NCBI GenBank assembly: GCA_050252075.1
Contig: JBFWLP010000022.1
Coordinates: forward strand, 1-38,434
DNA length: 38,434 nt
Origin: JAAYGT01 sp050252075
GTDB taxonomy: Bacteria > Pseudomonadota > Gammaproteobacteria > Burkholderiales > Burkholderiaceae_B
Direction: 5' to 3'
The notes below the pieces were generated by a model. The model saw only the letters and a program-made list of their open reading frames with translations. It had not been told where the DNA came from and did no database searches. This document shows, one piece after another, positions 8,963-17,094 of this stretch (position 1 is the stretch's first letter; each line of letters opens with the position of its first letter). The translations under genes and the position numbers were made by a program.

Positions 8963-9784
8963 ATGCCGCGAATGGCTTTAGGTGTGGCCTACGACGGTGC
9001 GCAGTGGGGGGGCTGGCAAACCCAGCCTCACAACAATACCGTGCAAGATGCTTTGGAGGCCGCCTTGGGGAGGTTTCTAAGCCATCCCGTTGCGACGGTA
9101 TGTGCCGGGCGTACCGATGCGGGCGTTCATGCGCTGGGACAAGTCGTGCACCTTGATACCGACGTGCAACGGCGCGACGAATCCTGGGTTCGTGGGCTGA
9201 ATGCGTTGTTGCCTCGCAGCATTGCCGTGCAGTGGGCGCGGCCGGTTCCCGACGGATTCCATGCGCGTTTTTCGGCGCAATCGCGTACTTACGTGTACGT
9301 TTTACGTACTCAACGCGTGCGCTCTCCCATGGAACCCGGGCGCATGGGCTGGGTGTACTACGAGCTGGATCTGGCGTTAATGCAGCAGGCCGCCCGAAGT
9401 TTATTGGGTCGGCACGATTTTTCCAGTTTCCGTTCTTCGGAATGCCAGGCGGCCAGTCCGGTACGTCACCTGGAACGGCTGGATATTCAGCGTTATGGTG
9501 ACTACTTTCTCTTTACATTCAAGGCGAACGCTTTCCTGCACCACATGGTACGCAACCTGATGGGGTGCCTGTTGCTGGTCGGGCGTGGCCGAAAGCCGGT
9601 TCAGTGGGTTTCCCAGGTATTGGCAGCGCGTGATCGACGCCTGGCAGGTGCCACATTTTCGGCGCAGGGGCTGTATCTTGCGCGGGTAGACTACCCGGCG
9701 GAGTTCGGTATTGCCATGCCCGGCGCCCGTGATCTGTTGTTCGGCCTTACGGGTATGCTGGCTGATCCAGGCACTAATGCCTGA
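8963..9784 (+). CDS. truA: tRNA pseudouridine(38-40) synthase
   Basis: 273 residues, typical length. It isomerises uridines 38-40 in the anticodon stem-loop of many tRNAs. The catalytic Asp is residue 52 in CAGRTDAGVHALGQVVH. Also present are FHARFSAQSRTYVYVL and the C-terminal motif FLHHMVRNLMG, which contacts tRNA. It lies 8 bases after fimV with a Shine-Dalgarno (AGGA) overlapping the fimV end. Its usual downstream neighbour trpF is displaced by a TRAP transporter. Confidence 0.96.
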   Translation: MPRMALGVAYDGAQWGGWQTQPHNNTVQDALEAALGRFLSHPVATVCAGRTDAGVHALGQVVHLDTDVQRRDESWVRGLNALLPRSIAVQWARPVPDGFHARFSAQSRTYVYVLRTQRVRSPMEPGRMGWVYYELDLALMQQAARSLLGRHDFSSFRSSECQAASPVRHLERLDIQRYGDYFLFTFKANAFLHHMVRNLMGCLLLVGRGRKPVQWVSQVLAARDRRLAGATFSAQGLYLARVDYPAEFGIAMPGARDLLFGLTGMLADPGTNA

Positions 9785-9819
9785 CCCGGGGCAGGGCATA
9801 CACCAACAGCCACACCAGG

Positions 9820-9839
9820 TTGAATAGTTTAGAATTCAA
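9820..9839. repeat. Short inverted repeat upstream of dctQ
   Basis: TTGAAT and ATTCAA flank an 8-base spacer that contains a TAGAAT-like -10. This could be an operator/promoter for the TRAP genes, since truA ends at 9784 and the dctQ start is at 9928. The assignment is weak. Confidence 0.3.
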
Positions 9840-9927
9840 GGCGTTTTTGGGCAAAGGGCAGTGCCTTCATGGTTCGTGCGTTACGCATCTTTTTCATCCC
9901 TGTGTCCGTCTCTTTATTGACTACATC

Positions 9928-10551
9928 ATGAATTTTTTCCTCTCTGTTTCGCAGGGCATCGATCGTCTGAACACGCTGGTCGGGCGCGTCGTGATCTGGC
10001 TCACACTCATTGTGGTGCTTGTAAGCGCCAGCAATGCCGTGGTGCGCAAAGTGTTCAACACCAGCTCGAATGCGTGGCTGGAGCTGCAATGGTATTTGTT
10101 CGGCGCCATTTTCCTGCTGGCAGCCGGCTATACCTTTTTGCGTAACGAACATGTGCGTGTCGATGTCATTGCCCAGAAGTTTTCCCGCCGCACCCAGATA
10201 AAAATCGAGATTTTCGGCGTGCTGTTTTTCCTGCTGCCGGTTTGCCTGCTCATCTTCTGGCTTTCCCTGCCGTTCTTTTACGAATCCTTGGTGCTCAACG
10301 AACAATCGTCGAACACCGGTGGCCTGGTTCGCTGGCCGGCCAAACTGCTCATACCCGTGGGTTTCTTTTTGCTGGCGCTGGCCGGGGTGTCGCACCTGAT
10401 CAAATGCATTGGTTTTCTGAACGGGCGTTGTCCCGACCCTCTGGCGCGGCAAGGTGCAAAAACTGCTGAAGAAGAACTGGCGGAAGAGATCCGCCGGCAG
10501 GCTTCCGACCAATCCAGCAATGCTGGCGTATCCATCACCAAGGGTCAGTAA
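9928..10551 (+). CDS. dctQ: TRAP transporter small permease (DctQ-like)
   Basis: 207 residues from the ATG at 9928 (MNFFLSVSQGIDRLNTLVG). A TTG at 9820 in the same frame would add a non-conserved, Cys-rich extension, so I do not favour it; neither start has a clear Shine-Dalgarno. Four hydrophobic helices are visible (about 18-40, 50-70, 92-114 and 133-155), with the ELQWYLFGAIFLLAAGYTFLRNEHVRVDV segment typical of the larger DctQ proteins of the mannitol/chloroaromatic TRAP class. It pairs with the large permease 2 bases downstream. No substrate-binding protein is encoded nearby, so the substrate is unknown. Confidence 0.88.
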   Translation: MNFFLSVSQGIDRLNTLVGRVVIWLTLIVVLVSASNAVVRKVFNTSSNAWLELQWYLFGAIFLLAAGYTFLRNEHVRVDVIAQKFSRRTQIKIEIFGVLFFLLPVCLLIFWLSLPFFYESLVLNEQSSNTGGLVRWPAKLLIPVGFFLLALAGVSHLIKCIGFLNGRCPDPLARQGAKTAEEELAEEIRRQASDQSSNAGVSITKGQ

Positions 10552-10553
10552 CC

Positions 10554-12242
10554 ATGGAGTTTTTCATCGATAATCTGGCCCCGATCATGTTCATCAACCT
10601 GATCGTCTTTTTATTACTGGGCTTTCCCGTGGCATTTGCGCTGGCGGCCAACGGCATTTTGTACGGCCTGGTGGCCATCGAGCTCGACCTTATGCAGCCG
10701 GCCTTGTTCCAGGCGCTGCCCCAGCGGGTGTTTGGCATTGTTTCCAACGACACCTTGCTTGCCGTACCGTTTTTTACGCTCATGGGGCTTATTCTTGAAC
10801 GCTCCGGCATGGCCGAAGACCTTCTGGAAACGGTCGGCCAGCTGTTCGGGCCTGTTCGTGGCGGTCTGGCCATTGCCGTTGTTGTGGTGGGTGCCATGCT
10901 GGCGGCCACCACGGGCGTGGTGTCGGCATCGGTGATTTCCATGGGGCTCATTTCCCTGCCGATCATGTTGCGATACGGCTACGACGCGCGCCTGGCCACC
11001 GGCGTGATTGCGGCATCGGGAACCTTGTCGCAAATCATTCCACCTTCGCTGGTGCTCATTATTCTGGCCGACCAGCTGGGCCGCTCCATTGGCGATATGT
11101 ACCGCGGCGCGCTGGTGCCCGGCCTGTTGCTGGCGGGAACCTACATACTGTATGTCGTGTTCATGGCATGGCTCAAACCCAGCAGTGCGCCGGCCCTTCC
11201 ACCCGAGGCCAGGGCTTATGATCGCCCCGACGGCAGTCGCGGGTTGCGTTCGTTGCTGGTGCTCACACTGGTGGCCGCCGGCGCGTCCTATGCATTCAGC
11301 CACTGGTATTTCGCCACCCACACTGAAGTTCGTGTCGACGAGAAAGTGGTGATCGCTCTGGTGGCATGGGGTGTGGCGGCGCTGGTGGTTGCGCTGGTCA
11401 ACAAAGTGTTGCGCCTGGGCTGGTTGTCGGAAATTGCCGAGCGTGTCACTTTTGTAATGATTCCGCCGCTGTTTCTGATCTTTCTGGTGCTGGGGACGAT
11501 TTTCATTGGTCTGGCCACGCCTACTGAAGGCGGCGCCATGGGCGCGGTCGGAGCCTTGCTGATGGCGGTGTCACGCCGTCGGTTAACCTGGTCATTGCTC
11601 AAGCAGGCCATGGACACCACCACCAAGCTGTCGTGCTTTGTCATTTTCATTTTGGTGGGCTCCACGGTTTTCAGTCTGAGCTTCCGGGGCATCAACGGCG
11701 ATATCTGGGTCGAGCACCTGATGACCGGCCTGCCGGGCGGCGAAATGGGCTTTCTTATTGTGGTCAGCCTGCTCACGTTCTTTCTGGCGTTTTTCCTCGA
11801 CTTTTTCGAGCTGGCCTTCATTATTGTGCCTTTGTTGGGGCCGGTGGCCGATAAGCTGGGTATCGATCTGATCTGGTTCGGCGTACTGCTGGCGGTGAAC
11901 ATGCAAACGTCGTTCATGCATCCGCCGTTTGGCTTTGCGCTGTTCTACCTGCGTTCGGTGGCGCCCAAAGATGACTATCTGGACAAGGTCACCGGCAAGA
12001 TGCTGCCCAAGGTTACCTCGGGCCAGATTTACTGGGGTTCGGTGCCGTTCATCTGCATTCAGCTGCTGATGGTGGCGGCCGTACTTCTGTTTCCGGGCAT
12101 GGTCACCCATTACAAGAGCGACGCCTCCACGGTTGACCCCTCCACGGTCGAGTTCGGCACCGGCAATGTCTACGGTACCGACTCTTACGGCGCGCCTTCC
12201 GGGTTTGGGGAAGCGCCCGATCCGGCGGCGGCGTTCAAGTAA
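10554..12242 (+). CDS. dctM: TRAP transporter large permease (DctM-like, long form)
   Basis: 562 residues, longer than the usual 425-450 of DctM. The extra length is an insert of roughly residues 215-300 with two more membrane segments, plus a soluble Pro/Gly-rich tail of about 40 residues. Core motifs: LLLGFPVAFAL, the TTGVVSASVISMGLISLP stretch, SGTLSQIIPPSLVLIILADQ and the second-half FIGLATPTEGGAMGAVGA. It forms the membrane channel with DctQ and imports an organic acid with sodium, given a periplasmic binding protein. That third subunit is absent from the window and must be encoded elsewhere. trpF starts 11 bases after it. Confidence 0.93.
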   Translation: MEFFIDNLAPIMFINLIVFLLLGFPVAFALAANGILYGLVAIELDLMQPALFQALPQRVFGIVSNDTLLAVPFFTLMGLILERSGMAEDLLETVGQLFGPVRGGLAIAVVVVGAMLAATTGVVSASVISMGLISLPIMLRYGYDARLATGVIAASGTLSQIIPPSLVLIILADQLGRSIGDMYRGALVPGLLLAGTYILYVVFMAWLKPSSAPALPPEARAYDRPDGSRGLRSLLVLTLVAAGASYAFSHWYFATHTEVRVDEKVVIALVAWGVAALVVALVNKVLRLGWLSEIAERVTFVMIPPLFLIFLVLGTIFIGLATPTEGGAMGAVGALLMAVSRRRLTWSLLKQAMDTTTKLSCFVIFILVGSTVFSLSFRGINGDIWVEHLMTGLPGGEMGFLIVVSLLTFFLAFFLDFFELAFIIVPLLGPVADKLGIDLIWFGVLLAVNMQTSFMHPPFGFALFYLRSVAPKDDYLDKVTGKMLPKVTSGQIYWGSVPFICIQLLMVAAVLLFPGMVTHYKSDASTVDPSTVEFGTGNVYGTDSYGAPSGFGEAPDPAAAFK

Positions 12243-12253
12243 CGGGATCCGTC

Positions 12254-12937
12254 ATGCACCACTGCCGCACCCGGGTCAAAATCTGCGGGCTCACCCGCCC
12301 TGACGACATCGATGCCGTTGTGGCGGCGGGTGCCGACGCCATAGGCTTTGTCATGTATGCCGGCAGCAAGCGCGCCGTCAGCATCGATACCGCGCGTTTG
12401 CTGCGCCGGCGGGTGCCGGCGTTTGTCAGTGTGGTTACCTTGTTCGTCAACGCCGATCCCGCCGACGTTCACCGTACCATCGATCTTGTGCAGCCCGATC
12501 TTTTGCAATTTCACGGCGATGAAAGCCCCGACTATTGTGCATCGTTCGGGCACCGTTATCTGCGGGCATTCCGGGTGGGCGGGCCCGGCACCGAAACGGC
12601 TTTGGCTGTCAGGCAGGCCTGCGAGGCTTACCCGCATGCCAGTGGCTGGCTGTTCGACAGCTACAGCGCCGGGTACGGGGGCAGCGGGCTTGCTTTCGAC
12701 CCCTTGCTTCTGGGCCAGGTTTCCCGCTCCGCGAACGCACCTGCGCTCATTCTGGCCGGCGGGCTGACGCCCGCCACGGTTACGGAATCCATTGCCGCGT
12801 TGCATCCGTTTGCGGTCGATGTCAGCAGCGGTGTCGAACAGGCCCCCGGCGTGAAGAGCGCCGATAAAATCCGCGCGTTCCTGGCGGCGGTGGCCCGGGC
12901 CGATGCCAAGGCCCAGGCAAGCGCCAACCCGAATTGA
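12254..12937 (+). CDS. trpF: Phosphoribosylanthranilate isomerase
   Basis: 227 residues. It isomerises N-(5-phosphoribosyl)anthranilate to CdRP in tryptophan synthesis. Features of the TIM barrel: Cys11 in VKICGLTRPDD (general base), Asp135 in GWLFDSYSAGYGGSG (general acid), and phosphate-binding segments LAGGLTP and DVSSGVE. In the Burkholderiales I know, trpB and trpA follow trpF. Here a tRNA gene and the nar cluster follow, so the trp genes have been separated. Its stop codon lies inside the -35 box of the tRNA promoter. Confidence 0.96.
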   Translation: MHHCRTRVKICGLTRPDDIDAVVAAGADAIGFVMYAGSKRAVSIDTARLLRRRVPAFVSVVTLFVNADPADVHRTIDLVQPDLLQFHGDESPDYCASFGHRYLRAFRVGGPGTETALAVRQACEAYPHASGWLFDSYSAGYGGSGLAFDPLLLGQVSRSANAPALILAGGLTPATVTESIAALHPFAVDVSSGVEQAPGVKSADKIRAFLAAVARADAKAQASANPN

Positions 12938-12963
12938 CAGCACACACAAAATTACGCTAATAT
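12934..12963 (+). promoter_or_regulatory. Sigma70 promoter of tRNA-Val, overlapping the trpF stop
   Basis: A perfect -35 TTGACA (12934-12939) and a -10 TAATAT (12958-12963) are 18 bases apart. The start would fall near 12970, about 7 bases before the tRNA. The TGA of trpF (12935-12937) is inside the -35 box. Confidence 0.8.
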
Positions 12964-12976
12964 AGTGGTCTTCTTT

Positions 12977-13053
12977 AGGCGGTTAGCTCAGTTGGTTAGA
13001 GCGCTACGTTGACATCGTAGAGGTCGCTGGTTCGAACCCAGTACTGCCTACCA
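12977..13053 (+). tRNA. tRNA-Val (anticodon GAC)
   Basis: 77 bases including an encoded CCA. The acceptor stem is AGGCGGT with ACTGCCT (one G-U pair), the D arm TAGCTCAGTTGGTTAGAGC, and the anticodon stem CTACG/CGTAG with loop TTGACAT. The anticodon GAC is at 13011-13013, and the T arm contains GGTTCGAACCC. All cloverleaf parts pair. It reads GUC/GUU codons. Confidence 0.97.
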
Positions 13054-13249
13054 TTTTCCCCTCTGCAGTAAATTCCCCGTTTTTCCTTTCTCGATCCATC
13101 CTGCCTAAAGGCAGTGGCAACCGCACGCCCGTCCATAACGTCGACTGCGCGAGCCTGTGCGCGCAAAAATGCCAACAGTCGGCCCTGCAAAAATACCGGT
13201 ATAAAAACCATTTCATAAATATGGTTATTGCATAAATACGTGCAGGGTG

Positions 13250-13263
13250 TTGATTTACATCAA
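13250..13263 (+). promoter_or_regulatory. Perfect FNR/Anr box upstream of narG
   Basis: TTGAT-TTAC-ATCAA matches the FNR/Anr consensus TTGAT-N4-ATCAA at every fixed position. If it acts as a class II site at -41.5, transcription starts near 13298 and the leader before narG is about 54 bases. A TAACGT at 13286-13291 could serve as a weak -10. The rest of 13054-13249 holds only minor inverted repeats, such as AACCAT/ATGGTT at 13206-13226. Confidence 0.85.
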
Positions 13264-13351
13264 CCGACGGTATTACTGTTGCCTTTAACGTTACGCATTG
13301 AATCACCCTATTCGCGGTGTTGGTAATTGTTCGCAAGGGCAGGAGGGATCC

Positions 13352-16300
13352 ATGAGCCATGTGCTAGATAAGTTGCGTTTCTTCAAAATCCGGAAAGAGG
13401 CGTTTTCCAATGGTCACGGCGAGACGACCGATGAAAACCGCGATTGGGAAAACGGCTATCGACGCCGTTGGCAGCACGACAAAATTGTCCGCTCCACTCA
13501 CGGGGTAAATTGCACCGGTTCCTGTAGCTGGAAAATTTATGTGAAAGACGGCCTGGTCACCTGGGAAACGCAGCAAACCGACTATCCGCGCACCCGCCCC
13601 GATCTTCCCAACCACGAGCCCCGCGGCTGTCCCCGCGGGGCTAGTTATTCCTGGTATATCTACAGTGCCAACCGCCTGAAGTACCCCAAGGTGCGCAAGG
13701 CGTTGCTGTTGCTTTGGCGCGAGGCGCGCAAGCATTACAACGATCCGGTCGATGCCTGGGCATCGATTGTCGAAGATTCCGCCAAGGCGCGCAGCTACAA
13801 GTCGCGCCGGGGGCTGGGCGGGTTTGTGCGCTCGTCATGGGACGAGGTGAATGAGATCATTGCAGCCAGCAATGTGTACACCGCAAAGACCTACGGCCCG
13901 GATCGCATTGTGGGTTTTTCACCCATTCCGGCCATGAGCATGATCAGCTACGCGGCAGGGGCGCGCTATCTGTCGCTCATTGGCGCCAACTGCCTGTCGT
14001 TCTACGACTGGTATTGCGATCTGCCGCCGTCGTCGCCGCAGGTGTGGGGCGAGCAAACCGATGTCCCCGAGTCGGCGGACTGGTTCAATTCAAATTACAT
14101 TATTGCGTGGGGTTCGAACGTTCCGCAGACACGTACGCCCGATGCCCACTTCTTTACCGAGGTGCGTTACAAGGGCACCAAAACCGTGGCGATCACGCCC
14201 GACTATTCCGAGGTGGCCAAACTGACCGACGTCTGGCTGGCACCCAAGCAGGGCACCGATGCCGCATTGGCCATGGCGTTTGGCCATGTGATCCTGAAAG
14301 AGTTTTACGTCGACAAGCAAAGCGCTTACTTTACCGATTATGTGCGCCGTTATACCGACATGCCCATGCTGGTGAAACTGCAGCGCGACGATCAGGGCCG
14401 GCTGGTGCAGGGCGCGTTTTTGCGCGCCTCCGACCTCAGCGATCACCTGGGTCAGGACAATAACCCCGAGTGGAAGGTGGTTGCGCTGGATACCGTGTCG
14501 GGCGACCTGGTGTCGCCCAATGGGTCCATCGGCTACCGGTGGGGCGAGAAAGGCAAGTGGAATATCGAGCAGAAAGACGGTCGCACCGGCTCGGCCTGCG
14601 AGCTGGCGCTCAGCCTGAAAGACCGCAGCGATGCCGTTGCCGATGTTGCTTTCCCTTATTTCGGCGCGCGCGAGCACGAACACGGCTACTTCCAGCATAC
14701 GGGTCACGACGAAGTACAGCAGCGCAAGGTACCGGTCAGGAACGTTTCCCTGGCCGACGGTACAACGGTACAGGTGGCAACGGTATTCGATCTTATGCTG
14801 GCGCACTATGGCGTGGATAACGGCCTGAATGATCCGAACACGGCGCGCAGCTACCAGGACGATGTGCCGTACACCCCGGGATGGCAGGAAAAAATTACCG
14901 GGGTCAAGCCCGAGCTGGTCATACAGATTGCGCGCGAGTTCGCCGACACCGCCGACAAGACCAAAGGCCGCAGCATGGTCATTGTGGGCGCGGGTTTGAA
15001 CCATTGGTACAACATGGACATGAACTACCGCGGCCTGATCAATATGCTCATGCTGTGCGGCTGCGTCGGCCAGTCGGGCGGCGGCTGGGCGCATTACGTC
15101 GGTCAGGAAAAGCTGCGGCCGCAAACGGGCTGGCAACCTCTGGCGTTTGGCCTGGACTGGTCGCGTCCGCCTCGGCACATGAACGGTACGTCGTTTTTCT
15201 ATGCCCATTCCGATCAATGGCGCTACGAGAAACTGCACATGACCGAAGTGCTGTCGCCATTGGCCAAGGCCTCCGACTGGTCGGGGTCGATCATCGACTA
15301 CAACACCCGTGCCGAACGCATGGGTTGGTTGCCGTCGGCACCGCAGCTGGGCATGAATCCCTTGCAGCTGACCAAAGATGCCCAGGCCGCCGGAATGGAT
15401 CCCAAAGATTACGCCGTGCAGAAACTGAAGTCGGGCGAGCTGAAATTTGCCTGTCTGGATCCTGACAATCCGCAGAACTTTCCGCGCAATATGTTCGTGT
15501 GGCGCTCGAACCTGCTGGGCTCTTCGGGCAAAGGCCATGAATACATGCTGCGCCATTTGCTGGGCACCACACATGGTTTGCAGGGCAAAGACCTAGGCGA
15601 AGACGGCGGCCTGAAACCGGAAGACGTAACCTGGCGTGACGACCCGCCCGAGGGCAAGGTCGACCTGTGGGTTACCCTGGATTTCCGCATGTCCACCACC
15701 TGTCTGTATTCCGATATCGTTCTGCCCACGGCCACGTGGTACGAAAAAGACGACATGAATACGTCGGACATGCATCCGTTCATTCACCCCTTGTCGGCGG
15801 CCGTTGATCCCGTGTGGGAGTCGCGTTCCGACTGGGACATTTTCAAGGGCATCGCCAAATCGTTCTCGCGTCTGGTGGAAGGGCATCTGGGGGTTGAAAA
15901 GGATCTGGTCACCTTGCCGCTGCAACACGACACCCCGGCCGAGCTGGCGCAACCCGATGGCGTGAAAGCGTGGTGGAAGGGCGAATGCGATCTTGTGCCC
16001 GGCAAGACGGCGCCCAACATGGTGGTGGTCGAACGCGACTATCCGAACACATACCATCGTTTTGTATCGCTGGGGCCGCTCATGGATTCCCTGGGGAACG
16101 GAGGCAAGGGAATCTCCTGGGACACCAAAGAGGAAGTGGAGTTCCTGGGCAAGCTGAATCACACTCATCAGGAGCCCGGCCCGCATCAGGGCCGGCCCCG
16201 CATCGAGTCGGCGATCGACGCCTGCGAAGTGGTGCTCAGTCTGGCCCCCGAAACCAATGGTCATGTGGCGGTCAAGGCCTGGTCGGCGCTGTCGTCCATT

Positions 16301-17080
16301 ACAGGGCGTGATCACACGCATCTGGCATTGAACAAGGAAGATGAAAAGATCCGTTTTCGTGATATTCAGGCCCAGCCGCGCAAGATCATCAGCTCTCCCA
16401 CATGGTCCGGCCTGGAAGACGAGCATGTTTCGTACAACGCGGGCTACACCAACGTTCACGAGCTTATTCCGTGGCGTACCCTGACCGGGCGCCAGCAGTT
16501 TTACCAGGACCACCAGTGGATGCGCGATTTCGGTGAAACCTTCGTCAGCTACAAGCCGCCGGTGAACCTGAAAACCACAGCGCCCTTGCTGAATCGCAAG
16601 CCCAACGGCAACAAGGAAATTGTGCTGAACTGGCTCACGCCCCACCAGAAATGGGGCATTCACTCTACCTATTCCGACAACCTGCTCATGCTGACGCTCA
16701 GTCGCGGCGGCCCCATTGTCTGGATGAGCGAGAAAGATGCGAAGGTGGCCGGTATCCGGGACAACGACTGGATCGAGGCGTTCAACGTGAATGGCGCCAT
16801 CGCCTGCCGTGCGGTCGTGTCGCAACGCATTCCCGAGGGGGTCAGCATGATGTACCACGCCCAGGAACGTATCGTGAACGTTCCCGGCTCGGAAATCACC
16901 GGCAATCGCGGCGGCATTCACAACTCGGTGACCCGGGCGGTCATGAAGCCCACCCACATGATCGGCGGTTATGCGCAGTTTTCCTACGGTTTCAATTATT
17001 ACGGAACTGTGGGGTGCAACCGCGACGAGTTCGTCATCGTTCGCAAGATGAACACGGTAGATTGGCTGGATACGGAATAA
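13352..17080 (+). CDS. narG: Respiratory nitrate reductase, alpha (molybdenum) subunit
   Basis: 1242 residues, close to the 1247 of E. coli NarG. The ATG at 13352 has AGGAGG 5 bases upstream; an in-frame ATG at 13298 lies on the predicted transcription start and is rejected. It reduces nitrate to nitrite at bis-MGD molybdenum on the cytoplasmic face. The FS0 iron-sulfur ligands are visible as His50, Cys54, Cys58 and Cys93. The molybdenum ligand is Asp219 in SFYDWYCDLPPSSPQVWGEQ. There is no twin-arginine signal, as expected for the membrane-bound cytoplasm-facing enzyme. First gene of narGHJI, under the FNR box. Confidence 0.98.
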   Translation: MSHVLDKLRFFKIRKEAFSNGHGETTDENRDWENGYRRRWQHDKIVRSTHGVNCTGSCSWKIYVKDGLVTWETQQTDYPRTRPDLPNHEPRGCPRGASYSWYIYSANRLKYPKVRKALLLLWREARKHYNDPVDAWASIVEDSAKARSYKSRRGLGGFVRSSWDEVNEIIAASNVYTAKTYGPDRIVGFSPIPAMSMISYAAGARYLSLIGANCLSFYDWYCDLPPSSPQVWGEQTDVPESADWFNSNYIIAWGSNVPQTRTPDAHFFTEVRYKGTKTVAITPDYSEVAKLTDVWLAPKQGTDAALAMAFGHVILKEFYVDKQSAYFTDYVRRYTDMPMLVKLQRDDQGRLVQGAFLRASDLSDHLGQDNNPEWKVVALDTVSGDLVSPNGSIGYRWGEKGKWNIEQKDGRTGSACELALSLKDRSDAVADVAFPYFGAREHEHGYFQHTGHDEVQQRKVPVRNVSLADGTTVQVATVFDLMLAHYGVDNGLNDPNTARSYQDDVPYTPGWQEKITGVKPELVIQIAREFADTADKTKGRSMVIVGAGLNHWYNMDMNYRGLINMLMLCGCVGQSGGGWAHYVGQEKLRPQTGWQPLAFGLDWSRPPRHMNGTSFFYAHSDQWRYEKLHMTEVLSPLAKASDWSGSIIDYNTRAERMGWLPSAPQLGMNPLQLTKDAQAAGMDPKDYAVQKLKSGELKFACLDPDNPQNFPRNMFVWRSNLLGSSGKGHEYMLRHLLGTTHGLQGKDLGEDGGLKPEDVTWRDDPPEGKVDLWVTLDFRMSTTCLYSDIVLPTATWYEKDDMNTSDMHPFIHPLSAAVDPVWESRSDWDIFKGIAKSFSRLVEGHLGVEKDLVTLPLQHDTPAELAQPDGVKAWWKGECDLVPGKTAPNMVVVERDYPNTYHRFVSLGPLMDSLGNGGKGISWDTKEEVEFLGKLNHTHQEPGPHQGRPRIESAIDACEVVLSLAPETNGHVAVKAWSALSSITGRDHTHLALNKEDEKIRFRDIQAQPRKIISSPTWSGLEDEHVSYNAGYTNVHELIPWRTLTGRQQFYQDHQWMRDFGETFVSYKPPVNLKTTAPLLNRKPNGNKEIVLNWLTPHQKWGIHSTYSDNLLMLTLSRGGPIVWMSEKDAKVAGIRDNDWIEAFNVNGAIACRAVVSQRIPEGVSMMYHAQERIVNVPGSEITGNRGGIHNSVTRAVMKPTHMIGGYAQFSYGFNYYGTVGCNRDEFVIVRKMNTVDWLDTE

Positions 17081-17094
17081 GCGGAGCACACACC

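Noticed and set aside
13102..13114. CTGCCTA copy after tRNA-Val with a small hairpin (CTGCC/GGCAG), considered as an attachment site or tRNA terminator
   Set aside because: Only 7 bases match the tRNA 3' end, there is no T-run, and no integrase is present in the window.
16651..17094. Upstream extension of narH inside narG
   Set aside because: The extension is out of frame with narG and not NarH-like; the start at 17095 gives the family's normal length and first Cys group.
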